Source: Trichostrongylus colubriformis (taxonomy: Eukaryota; Nematoda; Chromadorea; Rhabditida; Trichostrongylidae). Taken from it: 64,000 bases of DNA. The position numbers were made by a program, and so were the translations under genes. Under the pieces are notes generated by a model, which worked only from the letters and a program-made list of their open reading frames with translations, was not told the DNA's origin and made no database searches. Below, one piece after another: positions 1-9,539 of the stretch; within the stretch, counting starts at the first letter, position 1; each line of letters starts with the position of its first letter. The stretch spans positions 8,020,509 to 8,084,508 of the forward strand of contig OZ022257.1 of assembly GCA_963978905.1 (NCBI GenBank), read 5' to 3'.

Positions 1-109
1 GACTTAGGGGATAGAGATATCTTGTCACAATTGGCTGAAGTTCGACTATCGTGGGGTTGAAAAGGGAGGAAAAGTTCACTTTTTTTGGCACCCCTATACT
101 TACATCCTG
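1..109. repeat. Truncated copy of a Tc1/mariner-like element end
   Basis: Bases 31-105 resemble 63145-63215 in the same orientation: both contain CTGAAGTTCGACTA, then GTGGGGTTGAAA, then TTTTGGCACCCC. At the right edge this motif forms the right end of an element about 720 bases long, so this is the cut-off right end of a second copy. No transposase can be read here. Confidence 0.55.
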
Positions 110-295
110 TTACTTCCGACAAACGAGCAGGAGATTACAAATTCTTCTAATTATTTGATATTTTGTTTTGTTCTTATTTGATCATTCCATAGAGAGAATT
201 CAACGGTATCATCTATGACTACCGTAACTTTTTTGGCTATTCTCTATACTAACTGAAATTTCAACACTCTTTTTGTGGTCTATGGCTTCCTTCAG

Positions 296-532
296 GTAAA
301 GCCAGCAATAGTGAATGGAACCACAGACGATCGCAAAAAAGAAGATCAACGACTTAAACCGTTCGTTCCATCTGTGCAGTGTGAAGCAACACAGTCTAGG
401 AAATCTAAAAGCAGCGATAGTGAAGATCGGCCCAAAACACTAGAACAGCAGTCTCCGAAGGCTACCGCGCAGTTACGGCACATTCAACAGCAACGGAAAC
501 AAGATGTGAAAGATCACTCACAGAAGCAGTGA
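296..532 (+). CDS. Last exon of an unknown hydrophilic protein
   Basis: A good acceptor (CTTCCTTCAG) precedes base 296. The frame then runs 78 codons to a TGA at 530-532, giving a lysine-, serine- and glutamine-rich tail (DDRKKEDQRLKPF near the start, HSQKQ at the end). The exon enters in phase 0, and the rest of the gene lies left of the window. No domain is visible and I do not recognise it. The low-complexity composition suggests a disordered C-terminus. Its 3' end converges on the minus-strand gene at 802-3239, with about 270 bases between the stop codons. Confidence 0.5.
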   Translation, partial: VKPAIVNGTTDDRKKEDQRLKPFVPSVQCEATQSRKSKSSDSEDRPKTLEQQSPKATAQLRHIQQQRKQDVKDHSQKQ

Positions 533-801
533 CATAAATTAGAAGCTTTAAAACTCATATTAAGGTGATTTTTAGTGTATTATAGCTTCCAACACTAACA
601 TCTAAAAGAAATTCGATTTTCAGGTTCAATAACGCAATGAACAAATTAAAATGCAGATTCAATCCAAAATCAAGATCTTGAACAAATTTTCTTCTTTATT
701 ACATTTAAAAACAATGAATAAATTATAATAAAACTATCTGAACAGAATACTAGTACAATTTTACGGCGCATAAACATACATAAGCTCATAGTTGCAGCGA
801 T

Positions 802-3239
802 TTAAGCTTGGGAATCCTTTTCAGATAGTGAGATCTGTAACAGAAACTCATAGATGCTTCGCCTAGATTCGACATCCCAATTCAATTCAAAACCAACCAC
901 ATTGTCCATTTCGTCGAGACGTTCTCTCAAGGCTCCGATGATGGAAAAATACTCCGTTTTAAAAGTGTCGAGCTCCATCGTATACCTATGATAATTAATT
1001 ATAACTTTCACAGGACTACTTTGAAAACTACCTGTTCCAATGTATACTTTTCGGCAAATTTACTTATAATTCATTTGAATATGTACTGAACAATGTGAGA
1101 CTTACAAAATTATCCCAAAAGACTCAAATAGACCTTTACAAAATCGACAGCGAAAATCGTTGCAAAAGAGTTTTGAGCTTCATTGGATCAAAACTTTGCC
1201 AATAAAGCTCAAAACTCTTTTGCAACGATTATTCGCAATCGATTTTGTAAAAGTCTCTTAGAGTTTTTTCGGACAAATTTTGCAAGTCTCACATTGTTCA
1301 GTACCTATGTAGATCAACATGAGGCTTCGGAACAAAACAATGCTCAAGTTTATGATTCCATCTCTACCCGACCGACGCCATTTCTTTCCTTCCAATTTTT
1401 CAAAAAGCTCGGTGAAGTGTGAAATACTACATAGGTTTATCGAATTTTTCTTTTTAGGACTAAACACTGGTGTCAAAGAAAAGTACATTTCCAAAATGTT
1501 TTTGAACCTATGCATGGGTAGGCAAAAAAGGTAATTATATCCACCTCCGAACATGGTTCCTACCTTTCGACTATGTGGTCCACAGCATGTTAGTCTACTT
1601 TGCAATGAAGGCGAACGGTGGGACATAGGGCGACAATTACTTGGATAGAACAAACAGAACAAGCAAGTAGACGATAAAACTCGCAACGCATAACACCAAG
1701 AAGCGATGCAAAGGGGAACTTCTAGTGGAATTGATGAAGTGATATTGATTCTCTACCAAAAAAAAAGCATTATAAATGAAAGAAATGCTGAAATGCATTG
1801 ATTGTGCGGACTGAGAATACTCTAATTTTCAACAAAGGAGAACTGAAGTGCATGACTTGATGCCTACAAATTCGAGTAAAAAATCAAGCTATAGAAGTAA
1901 GCTTGCATAGGGTCTTGAATCAAAAAGTTATTTAGTTTGTACTCCGTAATCGATAAACTCACTTCTTCCATTCTTCCAATCCCTTCTCGATATCATCTCG
2001 AATGGCATCAAGCTCCTGCATTTGTTGAGGAACCAACCCGATCTTGTCAGTGTTCAGGACCACCAGAAATATAAAAAAAAAGGAATCGCCGTGAACAATA
2101 ACGAATACATGCAGAACAAAAAACAGACAACATAGGCATTACAGATATAACTTTGATGAAAGCTCTATACGGCAACAATGCTTAATTGCCAAACAAACAT
2201 ACCTCCAATCGCTCGTGGAACTCCTTAAGAAGTTCAGCTCGTCGTCGAATGAGACTTTCACAAAACTCAATGGTAGTCAATTTCTCAGAAAGTGATTGAT
2301 TATGTGGCTGGAATAGAAATAGGACGAAAACTGGATATTGAGATCAACAGATATACGAGTGTATCAGAAGGTTATCACTTACATGGTTTGTAAGGTTCTT
2401 GAGCTTCTTCAATTTCGCTGAGGGAATTTTCATAACTCGATCCAAGCCCAACTTCGTCAGCCTTGCTTGCAGGGCCGCTACATCAAAATCCTTCGCCTTT
2501 ACCTAAAAATAGCGCAAACGGGTCAACAGTTTTTCAGAATGCGCTAGACAAGACATGGATCACGAATATTGCAAGTCATCGAGCGGTTGTGGTGCGCATA
2601 GTGCTCGGATTGATACTAAGGAACATACCAATTCATGACATTTCATAATAAGTGAGCACATTCAAACATATTGAATGTCCAAATTTTTGAACCGCGGGTC
2701 AGGAACTAGAAACTAGGAAACGTAGGACTAGGAAACGATAAAGCTGAAGTTAGACCGATTTCGGTGTAAGCGACAATATACTTCCCCTAAAAGTGTGGCT
2801 AAGCAATAAGTTGGAAGCGTTCACCCCACGCCACCAACAGATCAAGCAAGGAGCACACTCCATACCTAAGTAGCCTGATAGCATGAGCATCATTAAGGGG
2901 TTAGGGGAACCCCTTCACCTCCACTAAAGCTTGAACAAGTAAACGCTCTCAAACGCACAAATTGATGCGTACTGGATGATATCAGGTCAGGAACGACAGA
3001 GCGCTGTGTTTCCCTCCCCCTCAACCACATTAACATCTGTTACTGAACATCTCTGCCTCAAATCTATCAGAACACTTTTAATTAGGTGATTATTATCACA
3101 ATGGAGGGCACCAGACAATAAACAAAGATCTACTAGATTATCAATAGATTTCAAAACAAACTAGACCCACATCCGTGCATTCGTCAATACCCAGGGTCCT
3201 TTCGATCGCAGCTATTCGCTCCTCTAATGACTCTTCCAT
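802..3239 (-). CDS. Coiled-coil protein, probable dynactin p24 (DCTN3) homologue
   Basis: Five exons join in frame: 3239-3171, 2502-2383, 2307-2203, 2042-1963 and 985-802. The phases fit at every junction and the product is about 185 residues. It starts MEESLEERIAAIERTLGID and is almost all charged amphipathic helix. Dynactin p24/p22 is about 186 residues in human, also starts with a short LxxRVxxLE-type helix, and has an 'IDRIAIPDASKL' stretch that lines up with LDRVMKIPSAKLKKLKN here. That is why I suggest the small shoulder subunit of dynactin, the dynein activator. Similarity of this kind is weak for coiled coils, and a kinetochore or tethering protein is possible. The exon 4 acceptor (ACAAG) is poor. 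Intron 4 contains a foldback element at 1084-1303. Confidence 0.6.
1084..1303. repeat. Foldback element in an intron
   Basis: TACTGAACAATGTGAGACTT at the left is repeated inverted as AGTCTCACATTGTTCAGTA at the right. Near the centre, AATCGTTGCAAAAGAGTTTT pairs with its inverse around 1210-1230. The whole unit is about 220 bases and can fold into one long hairpin. It has no coding capacity and lies in the last intron of the dynactin-like gene, where it would be transcribed and spliced out. Confidence 0.75.
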
Positions 3240-3525
3240 TCTGCAAATCTTGTATAGTTATTAGTTCAAAATACTTTCAAAAACTTATGAACCCACCTCA
3301 ATTGCACAGGGAAAAACTGCTGACACCCGCAGTAAACCAGAAAACGAGGCAGTGCTACACGTCTTGTTCTGTGTATTGTACGCATTACACAGATATGGTC
3401 AGGCAGTACCCTGAAGAAAATTGACCTCTTTCTCCCCACGGGGCCGTCGTTGTTAGGCCATTTTCAGTCTTTGCAGTTTTGTATGCGATTATGCGATATT
3501 GCGACGTCGCTCTTTCGCAAAATAG

Positions 3526-4690
3526 CATGGTGCTACTGGAGTTCGGGGAGTGTCGGTAAACGGACAAATGTGCGGCGGTACTCACTGCCGCGACGCATGA
3601 GCTCACGCGTCGCAGCCTCCATCATGGCGCGCGCTGGCATGCTTATGAGCTCTAGGTCTTCTTACCTGATCGGGCAAAGCTCTTCGTGAGCAGCACACGA
3701 GATCTTCGTCTGCTACGGTTTGTGTAAAAGAAAGACTCCTAACTCGCCGCTAAAGCGGCGAGCCAAGAGTCGCGCGCGCTTCGCGCGCATTGCAAGGGAA
3801 GGAAGCCTCGACGTGGGGGTTAATACTGGGCCGTCGCCAAATATCGTTGTTGAGTTTATGACATCGGTGAGAAGAAAGCGACACTTGTCATCGCAGAATG
3901 TATACTCAAGTGTATATTTTAACCTAAGCCTGCAAGGGAAGGAAGCCCCGACGTGGGGGCTAATATGGGCCGTCGCCAAACATCGTTGTTGAGTTTATGA
4001 CATCGGTGAGAAGAAAGCGACACTTGTCATCGCAGAATGTATACTCAAGTGTATATTTTAACCTAAGCCTGCAAGGGAAGGAAGCCCCGACGTGGGGGCT
4101 AATATGGGCCGTCGCCAAACATCGTTGTTGAGTTTATGACATCGGTGAGAAGAAAGCGACACTTGTCATCGCAGAATGTATACTCAAGTGTATATTTTAA
4201 CCTAAGCCTGCAAGGGAAGGAAGCCCCGACGTGGGGGCTAATATGGGGTGTCGCCAAATATCGTTGTTGAGCTAGTATCGGTGAGTGAGACGGAAGTAAC
4301 TCTGCATTCGCCGCTAATGTGCGGTGACCCTACAACAACGGGAACCGAAGGATCCCGCAATTACTAAATTGCCGATTTGGAACCCCAATCGCAATGGCAA
4401 CGAATCGTCCTCCATTACTTCACCGCTGCCCCACAGTATCCTCCGTCTCGTCGGGCTATCCGATGAGACAACGTTGGCTTCCGTACCAATCATGCGTAGT
4501 ACACTCTGCGAGTATCTCGCCACGTGCACTCTCTTACGCGGAGTGCGCAGACGGAGCGACGAAACGGGAGAAAGCCTGTGCCCACTGACGACGAACCGCG
4601 ACGCAAGCTCACGCGTCGCGGTAGTGAGTACCACCGCACATTTGTCCGTTTACCATTCCCCGAGTTCGGGGGGGCCACTGCAGTAGTGTC
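3526..4690. mobile_element. Composite element: long inverted repeats around a tandem array
   Basis: The left arm (3526-3615) reads CGGTAAACGGACAAATGTGC, then a GCGACGC/GCGTCGC hairpin. The right arm (4598-4690) carries the same in inverse order. Between them are about 3.5 direct copies of a 139-140 base unit. There is no transposase, so this is a non-autonomous element or foldback transposon. The GC-rich stretch 3738-3790 forms further short hairpins (CTCGCCGC/GCGGCGAG; GCGCGC/GCGCGC). Confidence 0.75.
3791..4290. repeat. 139-140 bp tandem repeat, about 3.5 copies
   Basis: Units start with TGCAAGGGAAGGAAGCC at 3791, 3931, 4070 and 4209, a period of 140, 139 and 139 bases. The copies are nearly identical. 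The first differs at a few bases, and the last breaks off into unique sequence near 4280. Each unit contains GTATACTCAAGTGTATAT, itself nearly palindromic. Confidence 0.9.
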
Positions 4691-4810
4691 TCTGCGTCTC
4701 TAACGCACGGCTAGAGCGCAGAGAGGCCATAGCGCTAGCCGAATCGGGTTCGAATTCTGCATAAAAACCATTCTGTAAAGCAAATTCGTACTTTTTTTTT
4801 CATCCTAACT

Positions 4811-4853
4811 TAGCCTAAGCCTTGGAGAAGGAGATTCCCTTCCCCTAGGCTTA
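4811..4853. repeat. Short palindrome of a dispersed CCTAAGCC family
   Basis: CCTAAGCCTTGGAGAAGG is followed by its near inverse CCTTCCCCTAGGCTTAGG. The same purine/pyrimidine module (CCTAAGCCT...GGAAGG or its inverse) recurs in the 139-base array, at 25720-25845, near 51780-51815 and near 58025-58060, usually beside a poly-C run or GTATAC. Confidence 0.5.
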
Positions 4854-5256
4854 GGTGAATACGCGTAAGTGGTTGTTTAGACTAGTTATGGCTAGTTTTT
4901 CGTAATACACTTTTGCAAGAATAATTCAATTGGTTTTTTTAGTTAGTTAGCTGTATCTAGGCATAAAATAACCTTGAGAGTGCCTATAAGCTGAAATCAG
5001 GCGCGACTCTTGCTTTTGTCGAGTGGCCCCCCCCCAACTCCAGTAGCGCCAATAGCATTCCCCCTCATTGCGATGGCACCCTTGTGTTTATGACATCACT
5101 GAGAGTTGCGCTGATTTCCGTACGGATTTCAATTACCATTCACCGATTAGTATCCACTGGTACTCGTAACCTCAGTAGCACCGCTCCATTTTACTATGAT
5201 GTGCCATTTTCCTCCAACTATCAATTTGCAAAAGGTGATTTAGGTGCTATTTCACG

Positions 5257-7758
5257 ATGCAGTCCACGGTTGATCCACGGAGACCCAATAAAATTGTAAG
5301 GTCAGTGTATTTAGCTTTCAAACTAGAACTGAATATTGTAGAACTTTCCCATCTAATCATTTTTATCGTTCCGTTGCTTCAAGGTTCAAAGCAGCAGATC
5401 CACAGTCAACCAATGCTGCTACAGATGATCCTTTGCCAGAGTATATGAACGTGCTGGGAATGATTTTCAGCATGTGTGGCTTGATGATGCGGGTACGTGT
5501 CATGCTGATTAACTTTATCAACGTTTCATATAAGTTCCCTCGAAAATATTAGGTTGGACGGGAAGTTCTGGGACACCTTGTGAGAAAAATTCAATTTATT
5601 TTAATTTTACTCACATGTAACTTCAGTCACCAAAGTATGCACCATCGTGATCTACAATGTACTGCCAACGCTCAGGAAGATAATAGATACTTTGCCCATG
5701 GAAGTCTGGGGATTTCTGGTCGAAGAAAGTCTGGAGGTCGATTTTGAGATCATCGTCATCTTTGAGCTGCCGTCCGTCTAGGAAGTGGGTTAGAGATCGG
5801 AGTAGGTGGTAGTCAGTTGGGGCCATGTCCGAAGATTACGATGGACGGGGGAGCTTCGTCCAACTAAGGTCCTGGATCTTTTGGCACGTCAACTTTGCCA
5901 CATGTGGGCGAGCGTGGTCGTGGAGGAAGAAGTCTAGAGCCATTTTTTCGGTAATTTTTGCGGCTACGTTGTCCAATTGCCTGCAGTAGAGATCGCCAGG
6001 GACTGCCGTGCTGAATGGTAACAGTTTCCCTTTTTTTTGAAAATTTAGAAAAAATCACATTTTTTTCTCAGTGCAAATTTTTGGAATTTTTCCTGTTCCA
6101 ATTTGAGCCGATCGAGCCATCGGGCTGCCGCCATATGAGAGACAGTACCTGGGTCCATCGACTGGTTAATTTTGTTAGTGGCCTCGCATGCTGAGGAACC
6201 GAGGCGGTGTTCGTGAATTTCGCACCTTTCGCGAAATTGCCGTAAATTCACTGCTAGTTGAAGCCGTAGAGAATATGAATGTGCTATTCAGAAGCCCTTT
6301 TCAGACGCTTCATATACCCCCCACTACCAAATGCTCCCGAAGCTTTACAGGTTTCTACAGGAAAAAACAAAAAGTGTCCCAGAACTTCCCGTCCAACCTA
6401 ATATATGCTGTTTTGGAATTGAACCAAAGCATCGTCTTTTTTGTTCAGTTTTTCTTGGGTTTCGAAGGCAGCTGTTGCTCAATGGACAATGTATCTCAGC
6501 CGAATAGTGTGGAAGTCAAAAAATTTATTTAATTGAAAACTATAAAAATGACCGATTTCGTGCCTTAACGCTATAAAATTGTCATGCCGTGGCAAATGGC
6601 AGATGACGTATAACAAAGTCTTAGCCCTATTCCATGTTCTTTTCTGTACACCTGCTTGTTTCTTTGTATTATAAGTTTTTTTATGGCTAATTGAATTCTT
6701 CGAAGAGTGTGGTGATTTTCAGTGTTTTCAGTTAAATACACTTTCAAACCTCTACCCTGCCCCTACTGGGCTGAGATAATTCGCTTCATTGAGTAACAGG
6801 CTTACAAAACACAAAAAAATTGAGCGAAACTCATTGGGAAATTAGACAGATTCTTGGTTATGAAATATTTGTAAACGTCGACCGAAGTTATGACTGAAAT
6901 CCAAAACCGCGTAAATTTTTGACCACTACTCTACTGTATATGTACAGAAAGCCTAGTGCATGGTCGGTCATATCTGGGCTACAAGTGCTTGCGGGGCAGC
7001 TTCATGGCTACGTTTTTACGAGGTAGCCACTGGTTAAAATTGATCGTGCATCGGGCCCTTTTCTGAATGCTCCGCGGGATTGTGTTCCGATTAGGATTTT
7101 CACGTTTTCTAGTTGCGCAGCTTACTTTCGCATTTAAAGTTCTATGGAGGGAGCTCAAGTTTAAGTCGGTGGTGTCCTAGTATCAAATAAATCGACTTCG
7201 TGGAGCGTTAGGTTTAGTTTGCTAAGGTGAGATGCGTTCATGGAAGTGAAGTGCATAGAGTCTAGCCACTAAGTTAGCCCGATAATTATCCATAAAAAGT
7301 GCCTTCCTATGGAAAATCGGTTGCAAACGGAACTATCATATAGTAACAACAGAGTGAAATCCGTTGTGGTTAGGAGCATTATTACTTGTGGTACTATCGA
7401 ATGCCATTTGAAAATTATTCCGACTTCAGATGAAATGGTGTGCTTGGATGGCTCTTTTATGCTCTTGTGTCAGTTTCGCAAATACACGTTCATCGGACGA
7501 TGCGAAACAAATTGTCAGCAGCTTCATGTGAGTCTCAATTTAAACCTCCATAAACATATGTAGGTATAAGTCACAAAATGGCCGTTTTCTCGTCATTGGT
7601 CGCTGGGCAAGAACCTTGCAAAATATCTTGGTGAAGAGAAAACTTCAGCCGGAGTAAATTTCACAAAAAAATTATTTAGGCTATCAGTGTCCGCTGTCGT
7701 TATGAGTTATCTGCAGAATCCTCAGCCAATCATCCCGCCATGGGCATCATTTATGTGA
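5257..7758 (+). CDS. WDR83OS: Asterix (WDR83OS), PAT complex subunit
   Basis: Four exons, 5257-5300, 5384-5492, 7430-7527 and 7680-7758, join without phase conflict into about 109 residues, close to the 106 of human Asterix. Diagnostic stretches are [61 protein letters not shown] and [16 protein letters not shown], all in the order of the family. Asterix is a small ER membrane protein that, with CCDC47, forms the PAT complex, a chaperone for multi-pass membrane proteins at the translocon. The hydrophobic segments [13 protein letters not shown] and the two after it match its helices. The C-terminus has five extra residues (ASFM end) compared with the vertebrate PPW end. Intron 2 (5493-7429) is inflated by a mariner insertion. 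Confidence 0.95.
5549..6401 (-). mobile_element. Degenerate mariner element in Asterix intron 2
   Basis: The element is 853 bases, flanked on both sides by TA. Its terminal repeats begin TTAGGTTGGACGGGAAGTTC and are mirrored at the right end, as in mariner elements. On the minus strand a transposase runs in broken frames: an N-terminal part near 6251-6045 ([20 protein letters not shown]), a middle part with a [13 protein letters not shown] stretch near 5940-5880, and a C-terminal part at 5826-5623 ([34 protein letters not shown]). Frameshifts separate these parts, so it cannot make a transposase. Compared with a full mariner of about 1.3 kb, it is also internally deleted. Confidence 0.9.
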
Positions 7759-8826
7759 CAGTGTTTCGACCTTATTTTTTTTCTGAAATATGTAATCAAA
7801 TAAACTTGTATGGTGTCGAACTTCATATAAAACTTGTTAATGAATTCTAGAATAAGTAACATAAATTACAGGGCACCAACATATTTATCGTGATATTTAT
7901 TACCTCGTTCAAAGAAAAGTTCACTTACGAAGGATTTAAATTTTGAAACATTCTTATTGAACAATAGTGATCGGTTCTCAGAATTCAACGACAATTCGAC
8001 AAAGGTTGAGAGGATATGTTGGAACGGTAACATCTGGGAACTAATATGACGAGGGTGAACTGAGGAAAAGGATTCAGTTGTGAATCGGGTGACATCAGTA
8101 AAAATATGTTGTTGTGGAGATGACTATACACAAAATTATCAAAAGTTTTCTATTGAAGCAGAGAGAATGATATCTTTCGAACGCACTTGATCCTTAACAA
8201 AAGAGGAATACTACAGAGGTAACATCGATAAATAGCTAAGTATTGGGCCAATTAAAAGAAAAAAGTTAGTCAACCTTAAAGAAAGTGACTAAAAACCCAG
8301 ATGTATGCAATTTTTTATTATAGTCCATAAGAGGCGATGAGGAGTTGCGACGTCTTAAAGGACAAGTACGCGGCATTCGCTTAACGTAACAACAAGGTTC
8401 AAAGCCAAATCGAGGAGCATGGCGCAGGAACGCCTCCTACACCGCATCCGATTTTTTCTCATAAAAAGGCGACGTGGTAACCATGCAGCCCCGAAAAGAG
8501 CGCTGTGGTCATCACAAGTTAAATGCGAGTTTGCAATATTACATGAGACGACAAGTGCGCAAAGTGAATAACCTTACTACTTAAAGTGGATAATGTGGTT
8601 TCGCGAGCACAGGGAACATAGCGCGGACTTGTCTTGATTTTAGACAACACCTTGCCCGCTTTCAAGCGAGTAATCGGAAGATCCTTCAATGTTCCACTAG
8701 TTGAAAGCGAAGCCCCTCAGTCTGATGCTATGTTTTGCTATCTCGCTATTGCGAAAATGAATTCGTAGATTGGCGGAAACGCAAAATTTAGCTTCAGTCT
8801 TGAAACAACATGAGAATCAAGCAGCT

Positions 8827-8978
8827 AGGTTGCCTTCATACTCTGCGGCGTTGCCGGCGGCGGCTCACGCAGGCATTGACACAGCAGTGGTTGCTTTCAT
8901 CCCTGCGTCTCTGTCTACGTCAACATCAATGGAAACCCGCCGGGTAATTCTCTCCGGCCACAGAGTATGAAAGCAACT
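8827..8978. repeat. Foldback element, family A
   Basis: AGGTTGCCTTCATACTCTGC at the left is mirrored by CAGAGTATGAAAGCAACT at the right, with a GCCGGCGGCGGCTCACGC-type interior. It belongs to the same family as the clear copies at 22243-22416 and 47974-48166. Confidence 0.7.
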
Positions 8979-9003
8979 CTTGATAACGGCCTGATTTTTG
9001 CTC

Positions 9004-9410
9004 AAAGGAGTCGTCCAGGAAAAATCTGTTTTTTGTCACCCTTATATCTGTGTTGTATTTGCCTATTAAGGGTCGCATACGAAAATTCACGCGGAAAAGT
9101 GAGAATTCGGCCAAGATGCAGCTCTCCATTTCTTGGCCGGGTGGGCGGGGCCTCCGCCTCGAAGCCCCGTATGGTCGTCCGCCGCGGTCGGGAACGGAGA
9201 TTTAGACTGATTACGTAACTTCCTGTTCCTACAATGCGTGTGGGCATTTGTTCGGAGGCCCCGCCCACCCGGCCGAGAATTAATGATGCTGTATCTTGGC
9301 CGCATTCACATTCCTTCGCATGAAACTTTGTATGCGGCCCACATTAGGCAAATACAACATAAATACATGGGTAAATGAGAACCCATTTTTCCGTGGACTA
9401 TTTTTTTAAA
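9004..9410. repeat. Long-arm foldback element, family C
   Basis: The left arm contains AAAGGAGTCGTCCAGGAAAA, TATCTGTGTTGTATTTGCC and ATTCACGCGGAAAAGTGAGA. The right arm repeats these inverted, with AGGCAAATACAACATAAAT. The centre has mirrored GC-rich blocks (GTGGGCGGGGCCTCCG and GGAGGCCCCGCCCAC). Related copies are at 12355-12776 and 15532-15949. Confidence 0.8.
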
Positions 9411-9539
9411 ATCATTCGGCACCGCAGAACATACGTTCCGATAGCCACCTTGTAAAATCGATATATTTTGCTACCTAAACCTCGAAGAATACACTTTGCC
9501 TATAACCTATTGAACTTTAATTATGATGGGATACCGTTT

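Larger units (their letters stand above)
3240..5256. other. Intergenic region with one composite repeat
   Basis: This lies between the starts of the divergent dynactin-like gene and Asterix. Apart from the inverted-repeat element at 3526-4690 and the palindrome near 4811-4853, I see no coding exon. A poly-C run sits near 5026. Promoters of both genes presumably lie near the two ends, but no motif identifies them. Confidence 0.5.
7759..9539. other. Intergenic region between Asterix and the dehydrogenase 3' end
   Basis: No exon is supported. The first kilobase (7759-8800) is AT-rich unique-looking sequence. The rest is filled by the two repeat elements at 8827-8978 and 9004-9410. Confidence 0.5.
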
